44,763 nt of DNA from Dictyoglomota bacterium (GTDB lineage: Bacteria; Coprothermobacterota; Coprothermobacteria; Coprothermobacterales; JAADFF01), in NCBI GenBank assembly GCA_013153035.1, contig JAADFF010000077.1, positions 1-44,763 on the forward strand. The letters run 5' to 3'. Below the pieces are notes generated by a model that did no database searches, was not told where the DNA came from, and was given only the letters and a program-made list of their open reading frames with translations. Positions 7,381 to 15,898 of this stretch are shown here, one piece after another (the first letter of the stretch is position 1; each line of letters starts with the position of its first letter). A program made the translations under genes and the position numbers.

Positions 7381-8402
7381 AGGAGTCTCCCCTTTAGAGG
7401 ACACATAACTTTCTTTTCACTAAGATGTATCCAGCCATGCTCCTCAGGATTTTTAGGAACAACATGAACAAGTTGACCATCGCCATACCGATAATCAGCA
7501 GCTCCCATTTTTCTTATCTTAGATGAGTAATATGCAACATAGGAAGCCATTTCATCATAAGGTAAAGGATCTGCATCAAATGTGTAATATACGGCAAATG
7601 GTCCTGTCTGTACACCCTCAAATGAGATCCCCTGCCTATTATAAACAGCTTTTAGTTCTGTAGATTCGTCCTTATTACGGGCTATAACAAGCCAATGCTT
7701 TCCACCATCTTTGATAAGATGTCTTCCTATTTTCAACATATATACAAAGTCACGTGGCACATAATCTAATAATCCTAAAAGAAGACATAGCCTACGCGCA
7801 TATACATGCTCTGTTAGTAAACAACCACCAGCTGGAGTAGGTATTTCCTTAGCACCAAGTTTCTCGGCAAGTTCTATGATATGTGTACGATTTCGCCCCT
7901 TGAAATCAAGTAATATTTCATCAGGGACCCAACCTTCTCTAACAGGCTTTGATGGTGGCAAAAGTCGTGCTGACATTGGTCGCAGCAGCAAATCGGCATC
8001 ATCACCAAGATAATTAAGATGGTCATCAAGGATTTCACGTCTTTGAGACATGGGTCTTTCTCCAAGCACCTCACCGGTAACAACATACTCGGCTCCAAAA
8101 AGATGTCTCATCTTTAGTGCCTTCTTGATCATTTCAAAGTGGCAATCGGCACAAGGATTAAGTGCTCTACCGTATCCCCAGCGAGGTTTTCGGATAATAT
8201 TTTGCATGTCGTCCCAAAAGTCAATGACATTTAAAGGGATATCATGGATCATGGCTAGCCGTCGCACTCTATCTGCACTGCCAAAGTATGGCACATCAAA
8301 ATACACCCCCTCAAAGGGGACTCCATACCTCTTAAGAAGTAATGCCACTACCAGACTATCAAGCCCTCCTGAAAACAGCACTAATCCTTTCCTCACACTC
8401 AT
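7377..8402 (-). CDS. PP-loop ATPase, MnmA/ThiI-like, with NFACT-R_2-like C-terminus
   Basis: Adenylating enzyme of the PP-loop (N-type ATP pyrophosphatase) class. The P-loop SGGLDS is at residues 11-16. Further blocks are NPCADCHFEM (a CxxC pair), TGEVLGERPMSQRR and PAGGCLLTE, which supplies another Cys. This arrangement resembles the MnmA-like proteins often annotated as tRNA thiouridine synthases. The C-terminal part (IGRHLIKDGGKHWLVIARN, then TGPFAVYY) resembles an NFACT-R_2 type RNA-binding domain. tRNA thiolation is therefore the best guess, not proven. The ATG at 8402 overlaps the previous stop, but its SD GGAGG is only about 2 bases away; the GTG at 8396 has better spacing and may be the true start. 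It overlaps moaD by 4 bases. Confidence 0.8.
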   Translation of the reverse strand: MSVRKGLVLFSGGLDSLVVALLLKRYGVPFEGVYFDVPYFGSADRVRRLAMIHDIPLNVIDFWDDMQNIIRKPRWGYGRALNPCADCHFEMIKKALKMRHLFGAEYVVTGEVLGERPMSQRREILDDHLNYLGDDADLLLRPMSARLLPPSKPVREGWVPDEILLDFKGRNRTHIIELAEKLGAKEIPTPAGGCLLTEHVYARRLCLLLGLLDYVPRDFVYMLKIGRHLIKDGGKHWLVIARNKDESTELKAVYNRQGISFEGVQTGPFAVYYTFDADPLPYDEMASYVAYYSSKIRKMGAADYRYGDGQLVHVVPKNPEEHGWIHLSEKKVMCPLKGRLL

Positions 8403-9652
8403 ACCTCCTTTTCCATATTATTCCACCCTCTCATAAGGGTTATTAACCTTTCACGAGGCAACATTAACTTATATATTCTGTCTTCACCAAACATCTTGAT
8501 AATAACATAATCATCAGGATCAAGTACCGTACCAGCAAACGTTATAGGAAATGAAAAAGATACTATGGAAAAACTAATACCAGTTTTCCCATCAGAAGAA
8601 ATATAATTCCCAATAGGCATTTCTTCCTCAGGAATATCTTTTAGAGACTCTAATATAGACAATACACTTTCAGAAATCCTCATATCGAAAGGTATAAACA
8701 TGCGTGCCCTAAGACCATAAAAACCAAGCATATCAATGAGTATGCTATAGTCTTTTTCGGGCTGTCGGGCAAGAGCTGCATACAATAACCCCTTACGCGA
8801 AATCTCGTCTGTATAAGCACTACCAGAAAAATGAAGTTCACCAGGAAATATATCATGCCATAAGACGGTAAAATGCTCCCGTATCATATTTACAGGAGAA
8901 ACATTACTTGCAAATACCCCTTGGAATTCCATGCCATTACCAGCATAAACTTCTACTTTTTCACCTATAAATGACATAAGCGATATATCAACCTTACCTA
9001 ATGTGTCTGTAAAACATAAATAATATGGAAGAACTGCATCACTAGCTGATAGATGAAATCTAGAAGAATATATACGAGCACCCTCACCCGGTTCTTTAAC
9101 TTTAAATTCAATCTTGTAAACCTTCACATTCCAAACGCTACTATATGTGTAAAATTCTTCCCCAGGCACATCTATAACTAAAGAAGCCAAATCACCAGAT
9201 AAAATGCTATCTACAATGGGACGCCTAACAACTAAAGATGATGTCCTGCGTAATTTTACCTCCGTCTTCTTTAAATCCCCAGCCAATACAAGTTTGCTTC
9301 CCATATCTATCTGCAATGAGGCTTTCACAAGTTTCGACGGAATAAAAATCTCTCCCGCTTCAGTAACCATTAGCGTTAAACTTCCAGCATAACGATCTTC
9401 AAATTGTATATCCAGGAAGGGGGAACCCTCTACTTTTACTGTCTTAGAGATGGCTCCGGAGATATATAAACGCTCTCTAACAGGTGAAATTCCTTTAGTA
9501 AGTGCCTTTACATATAATCCTTCTGCTTCTGAAGGGATAACTACGCGTTTTTTCTCCAATCTTTCATGTTCTTCAATTATCTCCGGTTCAATAGGAACAG
9601 TCTTGTCATCATAAACGAGAAAATACGCATACTTTATCTTCTTTATTTCCAC
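8399..9652 (-). CDS. Conserved-looking protein of unknown function (417 aa)
   Basis: I do not recognise this family. The protein is soluble by appearance, with no signal peptide or long hydrophobic helix, and is rich in short beta-type segments (ISKTVKVEGSPFLDIQFED, SLTLMVTEAGEIFIPSK). A charged N-terminus leads into the body, and the C-terminus ends in a short basic region. No catalytic motif stands out. The start is a GTG at 9652, overlapping the membrane-protein gene upstream by 10 bases, with only a weak ribosome site (GGGAAG). Its end overlaps the PP-loop gene by 4 bases. The tight coupling to a DUF2207-like protein on one side and a thiolation-type enzyme on the other suggests cotranscription, not a proven shared function. 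Confidence 0.75.
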   Translation of the reverse strand: MEIKKIKYAYFLVYDDKTVPIEPEIIEEHERLEKKRVVIPSEAEGLYVKALTKGISPVRERLYISGAISKTVKVEGSPFLDIQFEDRYAGSLTLMVTEAGEIFIPSKLVKASLQIDMGSKLVLAGDLKKTEVKLRRTSSLVVRRPIVDSILSGDLASLVIDVPGEEFYTYSSVWNVKVYKIEFKVKEPGEGARIYSSRFHLSASDAVLPYYLCFTDTLGKVDISLMSFIGEKVEVYAGNGMEFQGVFASNVSPVNMIREHFTVLWHDIFPGELHFSGSAYTDEISRKGLLYAALARQPEKDYSILIDMLGFYGLRARMFIPFDMRISESVLSILESLKDIPEEEMPIGNYISSDGKTGISFSIVSFSFPITFAGTVLDPDDYVIIKMFGEDRIYKLMLPRERLITLMRGWNNMEKEV

Positions 9653-10638
9653 AGCTTCCCAGTGCCTCCCAAAGAACCTGCAAGCATATTAACTGCACCT
9701 ACAAGTGCTCTAATATCAGAAAATGATAACTTCTCCGTTTCAGCAAATGGTGGTTTACCCACTTTCACTTTACCATCAATAATTTGATTTTTCACCACAT
9801 CTAAATAGTGTTCTACAATACCTAATGCTAAGGCATAGCCTAGCAAATCATAAAAATTATCTATCTCTACATTTCCGCTTACCACAGCTTTTTTAAAACC
9901 TAACCATCTGCTTCGAAACTTTTTAGCAGTTGGAGACCACATGTAATGTATACGGAACATAAGAAGACCAACCAACACAAGTAATACAGACACGGTATAA
10001 CCTACATAATACATGTTAACTTCTCTTGTAAGATAAGTCACATATGCAGATACTCCTGCCCATAATACGGAAAAAGCTCCAATAAGATAGGTAATGCCCT
10101 TTATACTTTTTCGTGGTTTACCATATTTTTCCTCATATGCATCATCAACAAGTTGCATGTATTTCTCCCAAAACTGTCGCTTATCTATCTTTGCAAAATG
10201 TGAATACAAGTCATCTACATCGATGGTATCTGTCTGTGTTTCTCCGAATAATCCGCTTTCTGATACCAAATCTGGAATTAATTCATAAATGGAAGCCAAA
10301 ACCTTATCTGACGGAGTATCAACTTTTTTTATCTTTATTTTTGTCATTTCCCCCATAATGGCCTTATCTTTTGCAAATACAACTTTAAGATAGCCATCTT
10401 TTATCAACCTGTAAAACGAAGCTGCAATACTATCAACATAATAAAATTTCTGCTGTCCCAAAATCGGGGGAAGTAGATAATCCTCAGGTTCATAGGGATG
10501 CCCTACATACCATCTATAAGATTCTCGCTGAGAAAACCATAGAACAATATCTACAATAAAAAGTACAAATGCAACTGCTAATACAGCATAGAGCAATATA
10601 TCACCCGATATACCAAAGAGTGTTATTGTCGCCGTCAT
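9643..10638 (-). CDS. DUF2207-like membrane protein (short form)
   Basis: Membrane protein of 331 residues with one N-terminal helix (about 13-34), a cytoplasmic region, two adjacent helices (about 177-198 and 205-222), and a C-terminal segment WLGFKKAVVSG...NFYDLLGYALALGIVEHYLD. This last segment resembles the DUF2207 signature, in which a Leu-Pro-Tyr-Ala-x-Ala-Leu-Gly motif follows a Trp-x-x-Phe/Leu element. Full-length DUF2207 proteins also carry an extracytoplasmic beta domain at the N-terminus; it is missing here. The C-terminal Gly-rich end is also common in that family. Function unknown. The ATG begins right after the cyclase stop, with GGGAGGGA upstream. Confidence 0.65.
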   Translation of the reverse strand: MTATITLFGISGDILLYAVLAVAFVLFIVDIVLWFSQRESYRWYVGHPYEPEDYLLPPILGQQKFYYVDSIAASFYRLIKDGYLKVVFAKDKAIMGEMTKIKIKKVDTPSDKVLASIYELIPDLVSESGLFGETQTDTIDVDDLYSHFAKIDKRQFWEKYMQLVDDAYEEKYGKPRKSIKGITYLIGAFSVLWAGVSAYVTYLTREVNMYYVGYTVSVLLVLVGLLMFRIHYMWSPTAKKFRSRWLGFKKAVVSGNVEIDNFYDLLGYALALGIVEHYLDVVKNQIIDGKVKVGKPPFAETEKLSFSDIRALVGAVNMLAGSLGGTGKLWK

Positions 10639-11217
10639 CTATTCATCCCTCCCAACATGCACAAGTTTAGCAACAGCCGGCAATGCATCAACAGTATCTA
10701 CAATAGACAGTGTAAATAAAAACATTTTATACTTACCCTCTCTTACAGACTCGAGATTGATATTCTCCAAGATAGGGATCCCTTTCTTTAAAAATAACGT
10801 GTGAATATAACCATCACCTGAATACCTCTCAATAGAAGGTGCTTCAATACCTACAAGAAGCATTTTCTTGGACACAAGATAGTGTGCTTTCTCTTCATTC
10901 AAAGCTACGTAGTCTTTATCGATAGTTCTATTCATAAGAGATAAACCCTGCCCTGTTTTTATAAGAATACCATCAACACCCGCTAAATCTACTTCATATA
11001 ATTTGTCTATTCCCACAACCTGTACACTATAAATGTCCTTCAAGACAACTTCTTGATCAAGACCAACATGCATTGGCAAATCTACATGGGTTCCACTATG
11101 AAGAGACATATAAAGATATCCTATAGTAAACTTCTCTGAAGAGCTCATCTTTACAACTGGTGGTTTATCGTCCCACCAGTAAAACCCCCCCACATGTGGC
11201 ACTGTTATATCTATCAT
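10639..11217 (-). CDS. Cyclase-family protein, kynurenine formamidase-like
   Basis: Metal-dependent hydrolase of the cyclase family (PF04199), which includes bacterial arylformamidase KynB. The signature HSGTHVDLPMH (about residues 40-50) supplies the metal-binding His and Asp residues. A second conserved region, GIEAPSIERYSG...HTLFLKKGIPILENINL, also fits the family. Length (192 aa) is close to usual. The ATG overlaps the htpX stop in an ATGA. No other tryptophan-degradation gene is nearby, so the kynurenine pathway is not implied; the substrate could be another amide or a cyclic compound. Confidence 0.85.
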   Translation of the reverse strand: MIDITVPHVGGFYWWDDKPPVVKMSSSEKFTIGYLYMSLHSGTHVDLPMHVGLDQEVVLKDIYSVQVVGIDKLYEVDLAGVDGILIKTGQGLSLMNRTIDKDYVALNEEKAHYLVSKKMLLVGIEAPSIERYSGDGYIHTLFLKKGIPILENINLESVREGKYKMFLFTLSIVDTVDALPAVAKLVHVGRDE

Positions 11218-12146
11218 AATGCAGTCATACTCCTCAGCCTTTTAATCCTTTCATCAATAGGCGGATGTGTAGAGAACAGTCCTGAAAGCATAGACGATAT
11301 ACCATAAAGAGGATCAAATATAAACATATGAGAAAACTCTTCTGGCACACGAAGCCTTTGCCGGGAATATTCATGATACATCTTGAGTTTCTCTAGGGCC
11401 GAAGCCAACGCCTCAGGATTGCGAGTAATCATAGCCGAACCAGCATCTGCCATATATTCTCTCTCGCGGGATATGGCAAATCTTACCATCATTGCAGCAA
11501 TAGGTGCAAGAATAATAACAAGAATGGCAAGAATCATACCAAGGGGATTTCTATCTTCTCTATCTCTACTTCTTCTGCCCCCAAATGCTCCCCAGAATGT
11601 CAGCCTCATCAGAATTCTTACAGCGAGCATTAAGCTCATAGCCAGTACTGCAGCGATAGTACCAACAACGATATCACGATGCCTTATATGAGATAATTCA
11701 TGGGCAAGCACTCCAGCAAGTTCATCTCTATTCATCATTTCCATAATGCCACGAGTTACAACAACAATACCACTTTTGGGCGACATTCCTGTGGCAAAAG
11801 CATTGGGTACATCGCTTTCTATTATACCCACCTCAGGTTTGGGAAGACCTGCAGCAATACTAAGCTCTTCGACAATATTGTGCACCATCTGTGCTTTCAA
11901 TGATTCATCGGGGGATAATGGTCTTGCTCCTACAGCTGCAAGTGTGATAGGTCGTGCAAATATAATAAAAACAAGCTGATATACTAAAAACCCCACAAAA
12001 AGGGTAATACCCCATGTCATATCACCAGTTAGATAACCAACGGCAAGGCCAAAGGCAGCAGAAATAAGAAACATCAGTATAAAAAGAAGTACGGTTTTTA
12101 TTCGTGACTGGTTAATGGCATCTTCGATGCTTATGATATCCCTCAC
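11214..12146 (-). CDS. htpX: Membrane zinc metalloprotease HtpX
   Basis: M48-family protease of the inner membrane that helps degrade misfolded membrane proteins. Two N-terminal helices (about 18-40 and 44-64) precede the zinc site HELSH at residues 149-153; the third ligand is the Glu in SREREYMADAGS. Two more hydrophobic segments lie between these (about 158-180 and 203-226). Length (310 aa) is typical. The GTG start at 12146 follows GGAGGTGA. It is the first gene of a six- or seven-gene leftward operon and has a possible promoter upstream. Confidence 0.96.
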   Translation of the reverse strand: MRDIISIEDAINQSRIKTVLLFILMFLISAAFGLAVGYLTGDMTWGITLFVGFLVYQLVFIIFARPITLAAVGARPLSPDESLKAQMVHNIVEELSIAAGLPKPEVGIIESDVPNAFATGMSPKSGIVVVTRGIMEMMNRDELAGVLAHELSHIRHRDIVVGTIAAVLAMSLMLAVRILMRLTFWGAFGGRRSRDREDRNPLGMILAILVIILAPIAAMMVRFAISREREYMADAGSAMITRNPEALASALEKLKMYHEYSRQRLRVPEEFSHMFIFDPLYGISSMLSGLFSTHPPIDERIKRLRSMTAL

Positions 12147-12167
12147 ATTATCACCTCCACCTGGTAA

Positions 12168-12196
12168 ATTGTATCAAAGTTATGTTATTCTGGTAA
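12168..12196 (-). promoter_or_regulatory. Possible promoter of the htpX operon
   Basis: On the minus strand, TACAAT (12168-12173) lies 17 bases downstream of TTACCA (12191-12196), four of six bases matching the -35 consensus. The predicted start of transcription would be about 12-15 bases before the ribosome site. Assigned by pattern only. Confidence 0.4.
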
Positions 12197-12214
12197 AAGT
12201 ACAGAGAGAGTATA

Positions 12215-12223
12215 TGGTATAAT
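12215..12223 (+). promoter_or_regulatory. Extended -10 promoter for the disulfide oxidoreductase gene
   Basis: TGGTATAAT is an exact extended -10 element (TGn followed by TATAAT). No good -35 element is present, which is usual for this promoter class. Transcription would start near 12230, giving a leader of about 50 bases before the GTG at 12282. Confidence 0.6.
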
Positions 12224-12281
12224 TTTAAGGCTACCTAACTTTATGTAGATAGCACAGAAGATTATTTGGAGGTGAAGTCTT

Positions 12282-12995
12282 GTGGGACTTTTAGGAGAAA
12301 ATGAAATTAAAGCCGTAAAAGAGAGACTTAGCGGGATAAAGAATCCCGTAAAGGTGGTACTTGTCAATCCACCTAAGGGCATTGATCTGCCTGATATACC
12401 AAAAAATCAGTACACAGAAACAACAGAGGAACTATTTGAGGAACTTGTTGCAGCCGTTCCCGATAAGCTGTCTCTTGAGATTCTCAGGTATCCTGAACAG
12501 AAAGAAGAAATTTCTAAGTATTATTTATCTCAGCCATATGGTTATCCACTTATGACAAGCGTTATTTTGCTTGATCATGAGGGCAATGATTATGGCATCC
12601 GTTTCTATGGTATCCCAGCCGGTTATGAGTTTGCAACAATTCTTGAGGACATCATAATGCTTGGCAATGGTGACCATGGTCTTAATCCTAAGACTGTACA
12701 GGAGCTTGAGAAACTACCAGAAGGTGTAAGATTGTGGGTATTTGTTACACCATCTTGCCCTTACTGCCCAAGAGCAGCTAGACTTGCCCATCAGATGGCA
12801 TATGCTTCTAAAAACATTATAGAAGCAGCTACTATTGAGGCTATGGAGTTTGAAAAACTCTCTCAGGAGTGGCAGGTCTACGGCGTACCCAAGATTGTTA
12901 TTGGTCTTGGTGATGAGATGGGTAAGGGACAGTTTGAAGGTGCTGTTCCTGAACCAGTATTCATGAGTCACATCAAAAACGCTGTATCTAAATAA
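12282..12995 (+). CDS. Protein disulfide oxidoreductase (PDO), two thioredoxin-fold domains
   Basis: Cytoplasmic thiol-disulfide oxidoreductase of the kind described mainly in thermophiles, where it maintains protein disulfides with thioredoxin reductase. It has two thioredoxin-like halves of about 115 residues. The C-terminal half carries the active site TPSCPYCPRAARLA with Cys at 159 and 162, and the cis-proline region YGVPKIVI. The N-terminal half has the fold pattern but no CxxC, so only one redox site remains. The GTG start follows GGAGGTGA with good spacing. It stands alone between its own extended -10 promoter and a strong terminator, so it is probably a single-gene unit. Confidence 0.9.
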   Translation: MGLLGENEIKAVKERLSGIKNPVKVVLVNPPKGIDLPDIPKNQYTETTEELFEELVAAVPDKLSLEILRYPEQKEEISKYYLSQPYGYPLMTSVILLDHEGNDYGIRFYGIPAGYEFATILEDIIMLGNGDHGLNPKTVQELEKLPEGVRLWVFVTPSCPYCPRAARLAHQMAYASKNIIEAATIEAMEFEKLSQEWQVYGVPKIVIGLGDEMGKGQFEGAVPEPVFMSHIKNAVSK

Positions 12996-13020
12996 AAAAG
13001 GGGGCAATCGCCCCCTTTTT
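12995..13020. terminator. Bidirectional intrinsic terminator
   Basis: An 11-bp perfect stem, AAAAAGGGGGC (12995-13005) with GCCCCCTTTTT (13010-13020), closes loop AATC. T-rich sequence follows on the + strand, and the A-run at 12994-12999 gives a T-run on the other strand. It serves both the oxidoreductase gene and the convergent glycerate kinase gene. Confidence 0.93.
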
Positions 13021-13028
13021 TATTTTCA

Positions 13029-14126
13029 TTAAAACATACCTGCTAAACTAAAGGCAATGTCTCTCATAAGTCTATCGGCATGATTCATAGCATACCGAAC
13101 ACTAACAGGACCACACACTAAAGTAAAAGCACTATCAAATACACCCCAGTCTATCTCTTCATGCTCTACCCTGCCACCAATACCTATCACCTTACCACCT
13201 GTTATCTTTTTAAATGCTTGGGCTACACCATACGGAGCTTTACCCATAAAGGTCTGCCTATCAATCTTACCTTCACCTGTAAAGAGAACATGTGCTCCCT
13301 TTATCTTTTCAGAGAAATTCGCTTTAGCTAGTAGAAACTCTATGCCACTAACAGTTTTTACACTACCCAACAGGTGTAGTGCTACAGATACACCACCTGC
13401 AGCCCCATACATAGGTTTACCTAAAATGGAAACACCCGCTTTTTCTTCTACAAGTCTCCCCCACTTATTTAATGCCTCATCAAATACCGGTATATCTTCT
13501 TCAGACAACCCTTTTTGAGGACCATATACTACAGCAGCCCCCATACCGCCTACCAACGGATTGTCAACATCTGAAAGAACAGTGATATTTAATCCTAAAT
13601 TACGGGGAATATCTATATCCTTTACATGTAAAAGGAGTTGTCCTTCAGGTTTTAGTTTATATCCATCAGTGTGTATTGGAAATCCAAGAGGCAGCAATAG
13701 CCCTATTCCACCATCAACCGTAGCACTACCTCCAACGCTAATAGTAATATCCTTGATACCCCTTTTAACTAGGCTGGCAATAACTTCGCCCATGCCATAT
13801 GTTGTTGTCTTTCTAGCATCACGCTGCTCGTCATTGATCAATGCTAAACCTGAAACATCTGCCATAGCAAACATAGCCCAATTGTCATCAACCAAGACGG
13901 GGACTTTAATAGGTCTCATCAATGGATCGTGTGCATCTACATACTCTATCTGGCCACCAAAGTGATACTTCCACACCTCAAGAGTACCATCTCCACCATC
14001 GGCTATAGGAAAATGTATAACTTCATCTGATTTTCTACGACTATTCCATCCCTTTATAAAGTGGTACCCCGCCTGCACGGGAGATAGACTTCCCTTAAAT
14101 GCATTGAATGCCACTACAATCTTCAA
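13029..14126 (-). CDS. Glycerate kinase (GarK/GlxK type)
   Basis: Phosphorylates D-glycerate, in this family usually to 2-phosphoglycerate. Visible blocks are KIVVAFNAFKGSLSP at the N-terminus, the IADGGDGTLE motif, the ISVGGSATVDGGIGLL loop, and FTGEGKIDRQTFMGKAP near the C-terminus, all diagnostic. A TTG at 14126 is preferred because it gives the family-typical MKIVVAFNAFKGS and sits 8 bases after GGAGGTGA; the upstream GTG (14138) lies inside that ribosome site. It is divergent from a hydroxypyruvate/glyoxylate reductase gene, which could make its substrate. The exact product (2- or 3-phosphoglycerate) is inferred from the family. Confidence 0.93.
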   Translation of the reverse strand: MKIVVAFNAFKGSLSPVQAGYHFIKGWNSRRKSDEVIHFPIADGGDGTLEVWKYHFGGQIEYVDAHDPLMRPIKVPVLVDDNWAMFAMADVSGLALINDEQRDARKTTTYGMGEVIASLVKRGIKDITISVGGSATVDGGIGLLLPLGFPIHTDGYKLKPEGQLLLHVKDIDIPRNLGLNITVLSDVDNPLVGGMGAAVVYGPQKGLSEEDIPVFDEALNKWGRLVEEKAGVSILGKPMYGAAGGVSVALHLLGSVKTVSGIEFLLAKANFSEKIKGAHVLFTGEGKIDRQTFMGKAPYGVAQAFKKITGGKVIGIGGRVEHEEIDWGVFDSAFTLVCGPVSVRYAMNHADRLMRDIAFSLAGMF

Positions 14127-14198
14127 GTTTACTTTCACCTCCTATTTTTCACTTTAATGCTACCATACTTGTGAGAAATATGTAAAGGAGGGGAGAAT

Positions 14199-15179
14199 AT
14201 GCCGTACATTTATGTCACAAGGCGAATACCAGAAGAAGGTTTAAAACTTCTAAAAGAGAGAGGATGGGACATCTACATTCATGAAGATGAACTTCCACCA
14301 AGTAGAGAAGAACTGTTGCGCAGAGTACAAGGAGCTGACGCAATACTCAGTCTTCTTACAGACAAGATTGATAAAGAAGTATTCGATGCTGCAGGAGAAA
14401 ACCTAAAAATTGTAGCTAACTATGCAGTAGGATACGACAATATTGATATCGATGAGGCTACAAAGAGGGGAATAATCGTTACTAACACCCCGGGCGTACT
14501 TACCGATACAACAGCAGATTTTGGTTGGGCACTATTGATGGCTATTGCAAGAAGAGTTGTAGAGGCAGACCAATATGCTCGCAGTGGACAGTGGAAAACA
14601 TGGGGGCCTATGCTTATGCTGGGCACAGATGTTCACGGTAAAACATTGGGAATCATAGGATTTGGTCGTATAGGCAGAACTGTTGCTAAAAGGGCAAAAG
14701 GATTCGATATGAACGTGCTCTACTATGATCCAATAAAAGCTGATGAGGAAACTGAAAGACAACTAAATGCAAAACAAGCAGACTTGGATACTCTGCTAAA
14801 AGAAAGTGATTTTATTGTAATATGTGCCAAACTAACACCAGAAAATAGACACCTCTTAAACAAAGAGGCATTCAAAAAGATGAAAAATAGTGCCTATCTC
14901 ATAAACATCGCCCGCGGTCCTATAGTAGATGAAGAGGCGCTTGTGTGGGCACTAAAAAATGGAGAAATCAAAGGAGCAGGACTTGATGTCTTTGAACATG
15001 AACCTAAGATCCATCCCGAGCTTATAAAAATGGATAATGTTGTACTAACACCACATATAGGCAGTGCTTCAGAAGAAACAAGGGGAAAGATGGCTCAGAT
15101 GGCAGCATCTAGTATCGTAGCCGTGCTAACGGGAAAAATACCTGAAAATATTGTTAATCCCGAGGTTTTGAAGAAATAA
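14199..15179 (+). CDS. D-2-hydroxyacid dehydrogenase, glyoxylate/hydroxypyruvate reductase
   Basis: NAD(P)H-dependent reductase of the D-isomer 2-hydroxyacid dehydrogenase family. The Rossmann motif GIIGFGRIGR is near residue 149. The catalytic residues are Arg in INIARGPIVDEEAL, Glu in FEHEP and His in TPHIGSA. The N-terminal substrate domain VANYAVGYDNIDIDEATKRG closely matches glyoxylate reductases of GyaR type. Length (326 aa) is normal. The ATG follows AGGAGGGGAG. It is divergent from glycerate kinase, which makes a hydroxypyruvate-to-glycerate-to-phosphoglycerate route plausible. Specificity between glyoxylate and hydroxypyruvate cannot be read from sequence alone. Confidence 0.9.
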   Translation: MPYIYVTRRIPEEGLKLLKERGWDIYIHEDELPPSREELLRRVQGADAILSLLTDKIDKEVFDAAGENLKIVANYAVGYDNIDIDEATKRGIIVTNTPGVLTDTTADFGWALLMAIARRVVEADQYARSGQWKTWGPMLMLGTDVHGKTLGIIGFGRIGRTVAKRAKGFDMNVLYYDPIKADEETERQLNAKQADLDTLLKESDFIVICAKLTPENRHLLNKEAFKKMKNSAYLINIARGPIVDEEALVWALKNGEIKGAGLDVFEHEPKIHPELIKMDNVVLTPHIGSASEETRGKMAQMAASSIVAVLTGKIPENIVNPEVLKK

Positions 15180-15182
15180 AAT

Positions 15183-15202
15183 AAGGGGGCTCGTGCCCCC
15201 TT
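15183..15202. terminator. Intrinsic terminator between convergent genes
   Basis: AAGGGGGC (15183-15190) pairs with GCCCCCTT (15195-15202) around loop TCGT and is followed by TTTAT. It lies directly after the dehydrogenase stop and directly before the stop of the leftward MBL-fold gene, so it may act in both directions. Confidence 0.9.
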
Positions 15203-15203
15203 T

Positions 15204-15896
15204 TTATATTTCTATAGTGTCTCCCAATCCTACATCAAGATATCCTTCTTTCCAATCAAGAGCAAGTCTTCGCCTCGCTCTATCACCACTACAATGCAAT
15301 GGGGCAACCTTTTTTAGTTTATATCGCAGATCATTCCACATCTTCTCTATAATATGACCAGGAGTTCTATACAGATGAAGTCCTCCAATGACCCAATCGG
15401 GATATTTACCCATGCGACTATTAACTTGTTCAAGAACTGTATAAAGACCTGGATGATTACAACCAACAAGAAGCACATCATGATCGCCTCTAAGATATAG
15501 GGCCTGTTCCATAATTGCCCGAGAAGGCAGGTTCTTTAGAAGATATACACCTTCTTCAATCCAACCTTCTGCATCTCTATGAACCATGGATTCGTCAGGA
15601 ATACCTGCAATAACAGCATCACGGGGTAACCATACATGCCCTATAGAAAATGCAGAAAACACATAAGGGAGACCACCTATATGGTCGTGGTGAGCATGAG
15701 ATATAACAAGATGATCTATATACTCACCGGGCTTCAATATTCCCAGTGTTTCTATATTGTATTTCAGAATATCCGGTTTCTCTCCAGCATCAAAAAGCAC
15801 TCTTTTACCACTATCGGTCTCTATAAGGGCAGAAAAACCCCAATCAGGCTTTAAACCATTTTTCGGTTCATTATCATAAAGAATTGTTAGCTTCAC
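15204..15896 (-). CDS. MBL-fold metallohydrolase, dihydropterin-RFAP synthase-like
   Basis: Metallo-beta-lactamase fold protein of 230 residues. It has HAHHDH (the two-metal motif, about residues 65-70), the later GCNHPGLY, GGLHLY and APLHCSGDRAR. This order, including the GCNHPG and HCSGD elements, resembles proteins annotated as 7,8-dihydropterin-6-methyl-4-(beta-D-ribofuranosyl)-aminobenzene-5'-phosphate synthase in archaea and some bacteria. True function in bacteria is unclear. The GTG start follows GGGAGG by 8 bases and begins 2 bases after the pseudouridine synthase stop. Confidence 0.82.
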   Translation of the reverse strand: MKLTILYDNEPKNGLKPDWGFSALIETDSGKRVLFDAGEKPDILKYNIETLGILKPGEYIDHLVISHAHHDHIGGLPYVFSAFSIGHVWLPRDAVIAGIPDESMVHRDAEGWIEEGVYLLKNLPSRAIMEQALYLRGDHDVLLVGCNHPGLYTVLEQVNSRMGKYPDWVIGGLHLYRTPGHIIEKMWNDLRYKLKKVAPLHCSGDRARRRLALDWKEGYLDVGLGDTIEI

Positions 15897-15898
15897 GG

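Noticed and set aside
12227-12255. A possible leader hairpin or riboswitch before the disulfide oxidoreductase gene.
   Set aside because: Only short, imperfect pairing is visible (GCTA/TAGC, CTAC/GTAG), no terminator or known riboswitch core.
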